A DNA stretch of 21,904 nucleotides from JBCCMB01 sp039026555 (GTDB taxonomy: Bacteria; Pseudomonadota; Alphaproteobacteria; Caulobacterales; Hyphomonadaceae): NCBI GenBank assembly GCA_039026555.1, contig JBCCMB010000037.1, positions 1 through 21,904 on the forward strand, in the 5' to 3' direction. Within the stretch, counting starts at the first letter, position 1; each line of letters starts with the position of its first letter. This document shows positions 1-8,723 of this stretch, one piece after another. Under the pieces are notes generated by a model, which saw nothing but the letters and a program-made list of their open reading frames with translations, ran no database searches and was not told where the DNA came from. The translations under genes were made by a program, and so were the position numbers.

Positions 1-1089
1 CACCACGTTGCGAAGCTGCCGGACATTGCCCGGCCAATCCGATGCTTGCAAAACCGCGAGCGCGTCAGAAGAGAATGTCCGCGCCTGTAGGCCCGTGGCG
101 TCAGCAATTCGGCCCGTAAAATGTTGCACCAATTCGGGGATATCTTCGCGGCGACGGTCGAGCGACGGAATTTCGATCGGAACAACGCTTAGGCGATAGA
201 ACAAATCCTCGCGAAACCGACCGGCGGCGATCTCGTCCGGCAAATTGCGGGCTGTCGATGACACGACCCTGACATCCACCGCAACATCAGAGCGTCCGTT
301 CAATCGCTGAAAACGTTGATCGACGAGTACGCGCAGGATCTTGCTTTGCGTGCCCGCTGGCATATCGGCTATTTCATCCAACAACAGGGTCCCGTTATGC
401 GCCTGTTCGAAGAGGCCGATCTTCTTGGGCCGACCTTCAGCGTCCTCTTCGCCGAACAATTCCAGCTCCATCCGTTCCGGTGCGATGCTGGCGGCGTTGA
501 CCACCACAAATGGCCCTTGAGCGCGTGAAGAACCGCCATGGATCATGCGCGCCGCCAGTTCCTTGCCAACGCCGGAAGGGCCTGTGATCATGACGCGGCT
601 GTTCGCTGGCGCGACTTTCTGGATGGAACTGCGCAATTGCTGTGTAACAGTTGATTGACCGATTAACTCGCCACTGCTCGCGGCGCGGGCGCGCAGGTCC
701 GAATTCTCGCGCCTCAGCTTTGCGTTTTCCAGCGCGCGCTGCACCACCAACAAAAGTTTGTCGGCTTTAAAAGGCTTTTCCACATAATCATAAGCCCCGC
801 GCCGAATGGCGGTGACGGCCGTTTCCACCGTGCCGTGGCCGGAAATAACGATGACGGGCAAAAGCGGGTCCAGCGTTTTGAGCATCGATAAGATCTCGAG
901 CCCATCGAACTCTGATCCCTTCAACCAAACATCCAGCACGACCAAGCTCGGGGCGCGCGTGCGTACAGCCGCTAGCGCGCTTTCAGAATCGCCGGCGGTG
1001 CGAACCGAATAGCCTTCATCTTCGAGAATGCCGCCGATGAGTTCGCGGATGTCGATTTCATCGTCAACGACCAGTATTTCTGAATTCAT
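1..1089 (-). CDS. ntrX: NtrX response regulator, partial (C-terminus beyond left edge)
   Basis: Response regulator partner of the membrane kinase NtrY, acting as a cytoplasmic transcription factor. The 363 visible codons begin with a receiver domain (about residues 1-120; acidic pair D9-D10, phospho-acceptor D53, conserved K105). An AAA+ domain follows, with Walker A GPSGVGKE (170-177), Walker B LLLDEI (235-240) and the RFREDLFYRL sensor region (291-300). The DNA-binding C-terminus, probably about 100 residues, lies outside the window. Where sigma-54 activators carry GAFTGA after ELFG, this protein has ELFGEEDAEGRPKKIG (210-225), so classical sigma-54 activation is unlikely. The ATG shares one base with the ntrY stop (TGATG at 1091-1087), implying translational coupling. 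The family assignment is firm from the domain order and the adjacent ntrY. Confidence 0.95.
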   Translation of the reverse strand, partial: MNSEILVVDDEIDIRELIGGILEDEGYSVRTAGDSESALAAVRTRAPSLVVLDVWLKGSEFDGLEILSMLKTLDPLLPVIVISGHGTVETAVTAIRRGAYDYVEKPFKADKLLLVVQRALENAKLRRENSDLRARAASSGELIGQSTVTQQLRSSIQKVAPANSRVMITGPSGVGKELAARMIHGGSSRAQGPFVVVNAASIAPERMELELFGEEDAEGRPKKIGLFEQAHNGTLLLDEIADMPAGTQSKILRVLVDQRFQRLNGRSDVAVDVRVVSSTARNLPDEIAAGRFREDLFYRLSVVPIEIPSLDRRREDIPELVQHFTGRIADATGLQARTFSSDALAVLQASDWPGNVRQLRNVV

Positions 1090-3311
1090 CACCCTACTCC
1101 TACACCGGCGCCGTGCGGCTCTTCCGCCAAATGACGAGGCGTAATCGGCAGCCGCAATTCCACGCGTGCGCCGTTCGGCGCATTTTCATTATCCCCCAGC
1201 TCAACCCGCCCGCCATGGTCTTCGACGATACGGTTCACAATGGCTAAGCCCAGTCCCACGCCGCTCTCTCGCGTAGTGACGTAAGGCTCTAACACCCGTT
1301 CACGGTCCGCCTCCGGAAAGCCGACGCCCGTGTCGCGGACAACCAGCAAGGCCTCGTCATCCTGATGCAAAACCTCAACGCTGACCGCGCCGGTTTTCGA
1401 ACCACCGGCGTTCATTGCACGATCCACGGATTCCGCAGCGTTTTTAACGACATTCGCCAACGCTTGAGACAACAAACGTTCATCGCCAAGCAAAACCAAG
1501 GGCTCATTTGGGATGTGCGACGTCACACTCATCGACGGGCTCGCCATCTTTTGTGCAAATACGACCGCGTTCGTCATTTCGCCAACATCGAACCGTTCAA
1601 CGGTGGGTTTCGGCATACGGGCGAAATTCGAGAATTCTTCGACCATGCGGCCAATGTCTTCGACCTGACGCAAAATCGTTGCGGTGCAGCGATCGAATGT
1701 GTCTCTATCGGTTTCAATCTGATCGCCGAAACGACGGCGCAATCGTTCAGCGGACAATTGGATCGGCGTTAGGGGATTACGAATCTCGTGCGCGATGCGA
1801 CGCGCCACATCACGCCAGGCCGCCTGCCTTTGCCCCGCGATCAAGCGGGATGTGTCGTGAAACGTTAGAACGACACCGGAGCCGTCGGCCGCAGGCGCTG
1901 CGCGTAGGTGAAGATTGCTCGCGCCCTTTGCGCCATCTCGTTTCAAGCTCGCGTCGACGACTTGACCGCCTTCTAACGCTTTTCGGGCGGCCGCGGCGAA
2001 TTCCGGCGCCGCCTCGGTCAGATCCGCCGAGTTTAGCGATCTTGCAGAGGCGCCGAGTAAACGCCCTGCGGATTGGTTCGCCACGGTGATGTTAAACGCT
2101 GGATCGATCCGCATCACCCCGGCCTCAACGCCGGATAAGACCGCTTCGATAAACGCGGACCGGTTTTCCGCATCAATCCGCGCCGTGTCTAAGGCGTGCG
2201 TCTGGCGCGACAAGCGTGACGTCATCTGGTTGAAGGCGTCGGTGAGGTCGTCAATCTCATCACGATCTGTAGGGCGTTCCAGACGGACGGATAGATCTCC
2301 GTCGCGCACGGCGCGCGCCGCCGCCGCAAGTTCGCCCAGCGGCGAGGTGATCTGCGCCGCCGCCGCCATGCCCAGCCAGGCTGTTCCAAGCAACACCAAA
2401 AGCGCGGTTTCCAAATAACTCAGCGCGAAAATAACCCGTAGGCTGGTTCGTCGGTCGTCTGCTTCGCGATAGGCGCTGAGCCCCGCCTGCGTCGCCCGCA
2501 ATTGCGCAGCTACCGTCTGCGGCCCTTGCCGCGCAACGTAAAGATAAGCGTCAGAATAGCCGGACAATCTATAAAGCGCCCGCACCACAAGATCCTTATC
2601 CACCGCCATCGCGATCAATCCATTCGCAGCGGCGGCCCAATTTGATTCTGAGAGCGTTGCAAACTCCGGCGCATCGGGCGCCCGCGTTTCAAAAAGGGCG
2701 TCGCCATTTCGGTTTAGGATAAAGACCGTCGGCAATTCGCGTAGCAGGGATTGGTCCCTCAAGTAAGTGGCGTAGAGCTCCGGATCATCGGTAAATCCAC
2801 GTACCGCGCCGGGCTCGTTCAAATCCGCCGCCATCTCGCGCAGTTTGGCTTCGACATCCGTCGTCACTTCGTCGAGCGAGGCCTGCGCGGCCTGAGCAGC
2901 GTTGTCCATGACCGCGTAGACGCGTTCGGAAAACCAACTTTCAATACCGCGGCTTATCGTTGCGCCAAGGAGGCCGGCGACCGCCAATGTCGGCGCCATC
3001 GCGCCCACGCAAAACAAGGCGATTATGCGAAGCCGAAGACGTGCGCCGCCGCCCGTTGCGCTGTTTTCGCGCCAGAGGCGCCAAACGCGCACCCCCAGCG
3101 CTGCGCCTAGACCAATGATCAGGACGAGATTGGCCCACAACAGCCAAATGAGCTGCGATCGGCCCGCCGCCAGCGGGTTAATCGAACCGGTCACAGCGAT
3201 GTAAGTCGTTCCAGCCGCGACGACGACCGCGATGGCGAACACCACGCGGAAAACCGCCGATGCGGCGGCGAGTTTCACTTTGGGCCGCTCAGCAATCGCA
3301 AACGAAGCCAT
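1089..3311 (-). CDS. ntrY: NtrY sensor histidine kinase
   Basis: Membrane-bound sensor kinase that phosphorylates NtrX; the NtrY family is linked to nitrogen and redox/oxygen sensing. The protein has 740 residues, normal for the family. Three hydrophobic segments lie near residues 20-40, 54-76 and 96-119. A periplasmic sensor region follows (about 120-290), then a fourth membrane segment (292-318). The cytoplasmic part has HAMP (about 319-372), PAS (about 383-490), HisKA with H508 in AHEIRNPLTP, and HATPase with an N-box (NVVKNAAES, 620-628), G1 (DTGVGF, 660-665) and G2 (GVGLGLA, 684-690). The ATG at 3311 has an upstream GAGAG. A 70-base gap separates it from ntrC, the widest in this operon, so a separate ntrYX promoter is possible, although I see no convincing one. 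Confidence 0.96.
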   Translation of the reverse strand: MASFAIAERPKVKLAAASAVFRVVFAIAVVVAAGTTYIAVTGSINPLAAGRSQLIWLLWANLVLIIGLGAALGVRVWRLWRENSATGGGARLRLRIIALFCVGAMAPTLAVAGLLGATISRGIESWFSERVYAVMDNAAQAAQASLDEVTTDVEAKLREMAADLNEPGAVRGFTDDPELYATYLRDQSLLRELPTVFILNRNGDALFETRAPDAPEFATLSESNWAAAANGLIAMAVDKDLVVRALYRLSGYSDAYLYVARQGPQTVAAQLRATQAGLSAYREADDRRTSLRVIFALSYLETALLVLLGTAWLGMAAAAQITSPLGELAAAARAVRDGDLSVRLERPTDRDEIDDLTDAFNQMTSRLSRQTHALDTARIDAENRSAFIEAVLSGVEAGVMRIDPAFNITVANQSAGRLLGASARSLNSADLTEAAPEFAAAARKALEGGQVVDASLKRDGAKGASNLHLRAAPAADGSGVVLTFHDTSRLIAGQRQAAWRDVARRIAHEIRNPLTPIQLSAERLRRRFGDQIETDRDTFDRCTATILRQVEDIGRMVEEFSNFARMPKPTVERFDVGEMTNAVVFAQKMASPSMSVTSHIPNEPLVLLGDERLLSQALANVVKNAAESVDRAMNAGGSKTGAVSVEVLHQDDEALLVVRDTGVGFPEADRERVLEPYVTTRESGVGLGLAIVNRIVEDHGGRVELGDNENAPNGARVELRLPITPRHLAEEPHGAGVGVG

Positions 3312-3381
3312 GCCGACACTCTCTTACGCTACATGTGGCAAGAGAAGCACAGTGCGAGAAATTTACAACAGTTTCGTGCGG

Positions 3382-4794
3382 CTATTCGCCGTCGGAAAGG
3401 CCCAACAAATTGATTTTGCTTCGTAAAGTATTGCGATTAAGCCCCAATATTCCGGCGGCCTTGACCTTATTGCCACCCGTGGCGGCCAAAGCGAGGCGTA
3501 TCAGCGGACGCTCAACTTGCTCTACAACAGCCTGATAAACGCCGCCATCTTCCTCATCGCCAACGCTGAGCCGCGACATGAAATGGCGTGAGAGCAAGGC
3601 TTCGATTTCGACCTCAAACGCGTTTTCTTCCACCGGCTGACCGCCGGTCGGGCGCATTTCGCGCTCCACCTCACGCGCTGAAATAACCGGTTCCGGACTG
3701 AGCGCGGCGAGGCGACGGATAAGGTTTTCCAACTCCCGAACATTGCCGGGCCAATCATACGCCGTCAGCAAATCATAGGCGGATTTATCCAATTGCTTGT
3801 CCGGCAAGCCTTCGCGGCGCGCGCGCACCAAGAACGCCGCCGCCAATTCCGGAATGTCTTCCTTGCGCTCACGCAAGGGCGGCAACGGCAAGGACACGAC
3901 GTTTAGCCGATAATAAAGGTCCTCACGGAACAAACCCTGTTCGATGAGCGCGCGCAGATCATGTTTCGTAGAGGCGATAATCCGCGCATTTACGGTGCGC
4001 GATACGCCCTCAGCGTCTTCGGCCTCATGTCCGTCCTGCAAAAAACGCAGCAATCGGGTCTGCGCTTCCAAGGGCATATCGCCGACTTCATCGAGGAACA
4101 GCGTGCCGCCATCGGCTTCCGCAACGCGTCCAGGTTTAGAACCGCCCTCTCCATCGCCGAACAATTCAGCTTCTACCTGTTCGCGGCGAAGGGCGGCTAA
4201 GCTGACCGCGACAAAGGGGCCGTCCTTGCGCCGACCCAGATCATGGACCGCGCGCGCCGTCAGATCTTTTCCCGTCCCGCTCTCACCCTCGATCAGCACG
4301 GTGAGGTCATTATTCATGACGCGTGCAATAACGCGGTAAACCGCCTGCATTGGCTGCGATCGACCAATAAGCGGCAGCGTTTCGTCCTTCTCCGCGCGCC
4401 GCCCCGCGGCTTCAAGCGATTTAGACCCGCGCTTCTGCAGAGCGCGCTTCACTGCATCCGCCAACATATCGATGTCGAACGGCTTGGGCAGATAATCGTA
4501 AGCGCCGTGCTCGGACGCCATGGCGGCCGTCAAAACGGTGCTTTGCCCACTTATCACAATAACGGGCAGATCCGGCCGCTCCCGCCTGATCTGCGGGAGC
4601 AGATCAAAAATAGATTCGTCCGGCATATAGACGTCGGTAATTAAAAGATCGCCTTCGCCGCCCTCCACCCATTTCCAAAGCGCCGACGCGTTCGTCGTTG
4701 AGCGAACATGATAGCCTTCTTGCGCCAATGTCTGGCTAATGACCAAGCGAACGCTCGGATCGTCATCTGCGACTAATACGGTAGGTCCAGCCAT
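3382..4794 (-). CDS. ntrC: NtrC nitrogen regulator (lacks GAFTGA)
   Basis: Response regulator phosphorylated by NtrB that controls nitrogen assimilation genes. I chose the ATG at 4794 (470 residues) because the receiver domain starts immediately (MAGPTVLVADDD) and the codon lies one base after the ntrB stop (TAA-G-ATG). The further open frame to 4908 would be out-of-frame ntrB sequence. Receiver: D10-D12, phospho-acceptor D54, K104. AAA+: Walker A GESGTGKD (170-177), Walker B LFLDEV (232-237), arginine-finger region FREDLYYRL (289-297). C-terminal Fis-type helix-turn-helix at about 438-462 (GGNKVKAAGILGLNRNTL). The sigma-54 loop GAFTGA is absent: residues 210-223 read ELFGDGEGGSKPGR. Rhodobacter capsulatus NtrC is the known precedent, working with the housekeeping polymerase. 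Sigma-54 independence here is inference. Confidence 0.94.
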   Translation of the reverse strand: MAGPTVLVADDDPSVRLVISQTLAQEGYHVRSTTNASALWKWVEGGEGDLLITDVYMPDESIFDLLPQIRRERPDLPVIVISGQSTVLTAAMASEHGAYDYLPKPFDIDMLADAVKRALQKRGSKSLEAAGRRAEKDETLPLIGRSQPMQAVYRVIARVMNNDLTVLIEGESGTGKDLTARAVHDLGRRKDGPFVAVSLAALRREQVEAELFGDGEGGSKPGRVAEADGGTLFLDEVGDMPLEAQTRLLRFLQDGHEAEDAEGVSRTVNARIIASTKHDLRALIEQGLFREDLYYRLNVVSLPLPPLRERKEDIPELAAAFLVRARREGLPDKQLDKSAYDLLTAYDWPGNVRELENLIRRLAALSPEPVISAREVEREMRPTGGQPVEENAFEVEIEALLSRHFMSRLSVGDEEDGGVYQAVVEQVERPLIRLALAATGGNKVKAAGILGLNRNTLRSKINLLGLSDGE

Positions 4795-4795
4795 C

Positions 4796-5878
4796 TTATG
4801 CGGCTCCGTCTTTTGGAAGAATGATGGGAAGCAACAGTCTAAAGCACGCCCCATCCGAACTGTTATCCAGCTCGACAAATCCCCCATGCGCTGAGACAAT
4901 CTCTGCAACGACGGCCAGGCCGATCCCTACGCCGTCCGATTTTGTCGTGAAGAACGGATCAAAGACGCGTCCTGACAGCGCGCTTGGCACGCCTGCGCCA
5001 TTATCCTTGACCGAAATTTCTAGCGCGCCGCGCGCCTGCCGGCCCTCTTTCTCGGTAAACCGCACGCCTAGCCGATAACGCGTCGACACGAAGACTTTCG
5101 GCGCTCGCGGCCCGGCGATCGAGGCTTCAGCAGCGTTCTTTACAAGATTAAGGCAGGCCTCATGAATGTGATCCGGATCCGCTTCTATGTCAGGCAGGGA
5201 CGGATCGAACTGAACGCCAAGCTTTACCTCGGCGCCGAAGCTCGCCGAAGTCAGCCCGATCACGCTGTCCAACACTTCGTGAATGTTCGTCGCCCGCGGC
5301 CTTGGCCGGAAGAAGGTCTCAAACGCCGCGAAACGATCGACGATCCGGCCGATCCGGTCGCCTTCTTCACGGATCAGGGTCAACAAGGCCTGCTGATCGT
5401 CGCGCGCCTTACGTCGTAGCAATTGCGCCGCGCCTACAATGCCCGCAAGCGGGTTTTTGACTTCATGGCCTAATATACGCGCCACTTCCGCCATGGTTGC
5501 GCTTTCGCCGTGAGAGTCGTTTTCCAACCGCGCGCGAACTTCCACCATGTTGACCAAGACCTGCCCGTCTTCGATCGCGGCGGTTACGTCGACGCTCTTT
5601 CGCGCCACCGACGGGCCGCCAAGCTCGACATCTCGGCCCGAGACGACGCCGCCCCGCCGCCGCGCACGCTCAACGAGGTCGATCAATTGGCTGTCTTCCG
5701 GCACAAGATCGCTCAAAGACCGCCCTCGAAGCAGGGCGGAGCTGCGTCCAAGCAGGGTTTCCGCAGCGATATTGGCGTAGGTGATCGCGTCGTCCGCGTC
5801 GAGACACACCACCGCCGTGGGTAATGCATCCAAAATCCTCGCCGATTCTACGTCGCGTGCTGTGTCCATAACGTTCAT
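4796..5878 (-). CDS. ntrB: NtrB nitrogen sensor histidine kinase
   Basis: Soluble PAS-histidine kinase/phosphatase that sets NtrC phosphorylation in response to PII protein state. I chose the ATG at 5878 (360 residues). It overlaps the dusB stop as ATGA, and the PAS domain starts directly after it; the open frame continuing to 6004 runs through dusB sequence. Domains: PAS about 12-115, HisKA with H138 in GHEVKNPLAG, HATPase with N-box (LNLVKNAAEAS, 243-253), G1 (DNGAGVP, 292-298), F-box (FDPFFTTK, 306-313) and G2 (GVGIGLAVV, 316-324). No membrane segment is visible, as expected for NtrB and unlike NtrY. The overlaps on both sides place it firmly inside the dusB-ntrBC operon. Confidence 0.95.
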   Translation of the reverse strand: MNVMDTARDVESARILDALPTAVVCLDADDAITYANIAAETLLGRSSALLRGRSLSDLVPEDSQLIDLVERARRRGGVVSGRDVELGGPSVARKSVDVTAAIEDGQVLVNMVEVRARLENDSHGESATMAEVARILGHEVKNPLAGIVGAAQLLRRKARDDQQALLTLIREEGDRIGRIVDRFAAFETFFRPRPRATNIHEVLDSVIGLTSASFGAEVKLGVQFDPSLPDIEADPDHIHEACLNLVKNAAEASIAGPRAPKVFVSTRYRLGVRFTEKEGRQARGALEISVKDNGAGVPSALSGRVFDPFFTTKSDGVGIGLAVVAEIVSAHGGFVELDNSSDGACFRLLLPIILPKDGAA

Positions 5879-6873
5879 GCCGCAATCCTTGCGCAATCCG
5901 GCTCGCCTAGCGCCGCCAACCCATCTATCAGCGCGTCCGCCTCGTATAGTTGACACAAACGCCGACGAATGCGCGCAGCCGTCTCTCCCCCAAGAGACGC
6001 ACAAAAGAAATCAACGAACGCGGAGACGTGTTTTCGCACCGTGCGCACGCCGAGGCGCTCGCCATAAAGCGATACGCTGTCGCGGACCTGATCTATCATT
6101 GATTGGATTTGTTCCGCCAGCGTCGGCGCACGCCAAGCCTGACCTGTCAACGCTGCCGCGATTTCGCCGACCAGCCAGGGTCGACCCATGGCCGCGCGGC
6201 CGATCATAACGCCGTTTGCCCCCGACGCTTTTAAGCTCGCTTTCGCCGCCGCAACGTCGACTATGTCGCCATTTGCGATCACCGGCATAGATACGGATTC
6301 CACGCTGCGGCGAATTGCATGCCAGTTCGCCGAGCCTTTGTAGAATTGGCATCGGGTGCGGCCATGCACCGTCAGCAAGCTAACCCCCTCGCCCTCGGCG
6401 ATTTGGGCGAGCTCCGGCGCGTTTAGCGTGTCGTTATCCCACCCCAGACGCGTTTTCAGCGTAACTGTCTTATCCGTTCCAGCACGCGTCGCGGCGATCA
6501 GGTCGCGTGCGAGATCCAAATCCTGCATCAGTGCGGAACCCGATAGGCCGCCTGTCACTTGTTTTGATGGACAACCCATATTGATATCGACAACATCCGC
6601 GCCCGCCTCCGTTGCGATCTCCGTCGCTTCGCGCATCCAGCGCGGATCACGGCCCGCCAATTGTATGATGAAAGGACCCGCTCCGCCGTGTGCTGCAGCG
6701 CGGCGAACCATGTCGCGTCGGCCGCTCGCCAATTCTTCTCCGGCGATCATCTCGGTGACCACGGCGGGTGCGCCAAAAGCTTCCGCTTGCCGACGGAAAG
6801 GCGCATCAGTAGCGCCGGACATTGGCGCTAGAAAGACCGGCGCGGACAGCGTAACGTCGCCAAACTGCAACAT
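5875..6873 (-). CDS. dusB: tRNA-dihydrouridine synthase DusB (NifR3)
   Basis: FMN enzyme that reduces specific uridines in the tRNA D-arm using NADPH. It is the first gene of the ntr operon, a placement long known in alphaproteobacteria (old name nifR3). The start is placed at ATG 6873, giving 332 residues, typical for DusB, with the TIM barrel opening at LAPMSGATD (15-23). GTG codons slightly upstream (for example at 6891) are possible alternatives, and the in-frame extension to 7071 is noise opposite ispDF. Motifs: catalytic C101 in INMGCPS, K140 in LKTRLGW, H170-G171-R172-T173 phosphate-binding region, IANGDI (199-204) and GVMIGRAAMG (221-230). The stop overlaps the ntrB start (ATGA). Confidence 0.95.
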   Translation of the reverse strand: MLQFGDVTLSAPVFLAPMSGATDAPFRRQAEAFGAPAVVTEMIAGEELASGRRDMVRRAAAHGGAGPFIIQLAGRDPRWMREATEIATEAGADVVDINMGCPSKQVTGGLSGSALMQDLDLARDLIAATRAGTDKTVTLKTRLGWDNDTLNAPELAQIAEGEGVSLLTVHGRTRCQFYKGSANWHAIRRSVESVSMPVIANGDIVDVAAAKASLKASGANGVMIGRAAMGRPWLVGEIAAALTGQAWRAPTLAEQIQSMIDQVRDSVSLYGERLGVRTVRKHVSAFVDFFCASLGGETAARIRRRLCQLYEADALIDGLAALGEPDCARIAA

Positions 6874-6991
6874 AATCCCAACAGAACCCACGTCGAAATG
6901 CTTATTATCTAGGCACCATATTGCGCGAATTGCTTGCAGATCAAGGGCTTGGCGAAAAAGAGCTGCACAATATATAGGCAAAGGGGCATTT
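6874..6991. promoter_or_regulatory. Divergent dusB / ispDF intergenic region
   Basis: This 118-base gap between divergent genes should hold promoters for both the ntr operon and ispDF. On the plus strand TTGGCG (6949-6954) and TATATA (6971-6976), 16 bases apart, resemble a sigma-70 promoter, but the transcript would have a leader of only about nine bases. On the minus strand GATAAT (6909-6904) is a fair -10 for dusB, without a good -35 17 bases upstream. GGCACCA at 6912-6918 matches half of an NtrC-type palindrome; the other half is poor. The ispDF ribosome site AAGGGG is at 6981-6986. All promoter calls here are by eye. Confidence 0.35.
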
Positions 6992-8164
6992 ATGTCACAG
7001 ACCATCGCCATACTGGTGGCGGCAGGACGCGGCGCTCGCGCGGGACGTGCGACGCCCAAACAATACCGCAATTTCCTGGGTCGCCCCCTACTGCGATGGT
7101 CCGCAGACGCGCTTTCAGGTCACGACAAAATCGATAGATTGATTGTCGCGGTCGGGAAAGACTATTTCGCAGTTGCAGCAGACATGTTGGGTGACATAGG
7201 AAATGTGGACATTGTCACAGGCGGCGTGGAACGCTCTGAGACGGTCAAACTCGCGCTGGAGACCGTGGCGGCTGGCAATCCGCCAGATTACGTCCTGATC
7301 CATGACGCAGCGCGACCCGGCCTGTCGGCCAGCATGATCGACGCCCTGATCCAAACGCTTTCGGAAACGGACGCTGCGGCGCCCGCCCTTTCAATGGCCG
7401 ACGCCGTCAAGCGCTCGACCCTGGGGGGCGATTACGAGGATGTCGATCGCAAGGACCTTTGGCGCGTTCAAACCCCGCAAGCGTTTCAATTCCCAAAAAT
7501 TTTGGCGGCGCATCGCGCTTACACAGGCGATGCGGTCGACGATCTGAGCGTGGCGCGCGCGGCGGAACTTTCAATACGCTTGATCCCAGGCGACGAAGCG
7601 CTCATGAAAATTACCTATCCGGAGGATTTCGCCGTGGCGGAACGATTATTGACGCCGCCTTTCGCAGCGCCGCGCATTGGAACAGGCTTTGACGTCCATG
7701 CCCTAGAACCGGGAGACAGTCTTTGGCTGTGCGGCGTTGAAGTTCCGCATTCGCAAACGCTCAAAGGCCATTCGGACGCCGATGTCGGCTGGCATGCGCT
7801 CACTGATGCGATCTTGGGCGCTTTAGCGGCTGGCGATATCGGCGATCATTTCAGCCCCAGCGATCCGCGATGGGCGGGCGCGCCCTCTTCAACCTTTCTC
7901 GATTTCGCGCGCCAGCTCGTCGCGGAGTGCGGCTTCCGCATCGCCAATGTCGACGTGACCCTAATCTGCGAGGCGCCGAAGATTGCGCCACATAGGGACG
8001 CGATGCGCGCAGCCACCGCCGACCTTCTTCAATTGTCGCTGGACGCGGTTAGCATCAAGGCGACGACGACCGAAAAATTGGGATTCACAGGCCGCAGCGA
8101 AGGGATCGCCGCCCAGGCGAGCGTCAGCCTAGTTGCCGCGCCTTCATTTCCCGGCCAAACTTGA
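6992..8164 (+). CDS. ispDF: Bifunctional IspDF (MEP pathway)
   Basis: Fused enzyme for two steps of the MEP isoprenoid pathway: CTP-dependent cytidylylation of 2-C-methyl-D-erythritol 4-phosphate (IspD) and cyclisation to ME-cPP (IspF). The ATG at 6992 follows AAGGGG with a five-base spacer and begins the IspD nucleotide-binding loop at once (AAGRGARAG, 10-18), giving 390 residues. IspD covers about 1-225 (HDAARPG 104-110). IspF covers about 227-385, with zinc ligands D234, H236 and H268 in the TGFDVH and GWHALTD motifs and the terminal TTTEKLGFTGR (358-368). The fusion is common in alphaproteobacteria. The in-frame extension back to 6356 is antisense to dusB and was rejected. The gene downstream begins three bases after the stop. 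Confidence 0.98.
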   Translation: MSQTIAILVAAGRGARAGRATPKQYRNFLGRPLLRWSADALSGHDKIDRLIVAVGKDYFAVAADMLGDIGNVDIVTGGVERSETVKLALETVAAGNPPDYVLIHDAARPGLSASMIDALIQTLSETDAAAPALSMADAVKRSTLGGDYEDVDRKDLWRVQTPQAFQFPKILAAHRAYTGDAVDDLSVARAAELSIRLIPGDEALMKITYPEDFAVAERLLTPPFAAPRIGTGFDVHALEPGDSLWLCGVEVPHSQTLKGHSDADVGWHALTDAILGALAAGDIGDHFSPSDPRWAGAPSSTFLDFARQLVAECGFRIANVDVTLICEAPKIAPHRDAMRAATADLLQLSLDAVSIKATTTEKLGFTGRSEGIAAQASVSLVAAPSFPGQT

Positions 8165-8167
8165 CCC

Positions 8168-8662
8168 ATGTTTCCAGATACACTCTTGAATCGCGCACGA
8201 TTATTGTTGGACGACGCCCAACAACGCCGCCTCAAAATCGTCACCGCGGAAAGCTGCACCGGAGGGCTCGTCGGCGGCCTGCTCACCGAAATCCCAGGCT
8301 CGTCTAAAACGCTTGAGCGGGGGTTCGTGGTTTACTCCAATAAGGCAAAGCAAGAGGTGCTCGGCGTTCCCGGCGATATGTTGGCGGATTTCGGAGCCGT
8401 GAGCGAACCCGTTGCGCGCGCAATGGCCGAGGGCGCGCTGGATGAAAGCCGCGCAAACATCTCCATCGCCATTACAGGTATCGCCGGACCAGGCGGCGGC
8501 ACGCCGATGAAGCCTGTCGGCCTCGTTCATTTCGCCGCCGCACGCGAAAACCACGCCCTGCTGCATGAGGCCCGCCATTTCGGCGATGTCGGTCGTGCGG
8601 AAGTTCGCAAACAAAGCGTCATCGCTGCATTAGAATTGCTCGACCGAATGGTGAAGCTCTAA
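8168..8662 (+). CDS. CinA C-terminal-type nicotinamide-nucleotide amidohydrolase (PncC-like)
   Basis: A protein of 164 residues matching the C-terminal domain of CinA, which in the PncC family deamidates NMN to nicotinic acid mononucleotide in the pyridine nucleotide cycle. Diagnostic motifs are AESCTGG (27-33), VYSNKAK (55-61), GAVSEPVA (76-83) and TGIAGPGGGT (103-112). It has no N-terminal MocF/MoeA-like domain, so it is the short form, which is a normal family architecture. It begins three bases after the ispDF stop and is almost certainly cotranscribed with it. The ATG is the only sensible start. The gene is convergent with the gene ending at 8724; the 61-base gap holds no clear terminator. 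Confidence 0.93.
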   Translation: MFPDTLLNRARLLLDDAQQRRLKIVTAESCTGGLVGGLLTEIPGSSKTLERGFVVYSNKAKQEVLGVPGDMLADFGAVSEPVARAMAEGALDESRANISIAITGIAGPGGGTPMKPVGLVHFAAARENHALLHEARHFGDVGRAEVRKQSVIAALELLDRMVKL

Positions 8663-8723
8663 GCGCCGAATTTCGGAGCTGCGTCCGCGACCAATTTTCC
8701 GGCCTACAGCCAGGGTTTCGCGG

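Noticed and set aside
6356..6991. Long N-terminal extension of ispDF
   Set aside because: This part is antisense to dusB. The ATG at 6992 has a clear ribosome site and starts directly at the IspD nucleotide-binding loop.
8671..8682. Short CCGAA-T-TTCGG palindrome between convergent genes as a terminator
   Set aside because: The centre is one base and no T-run follows on either strand, so it does not look like an intrinsic terminator.
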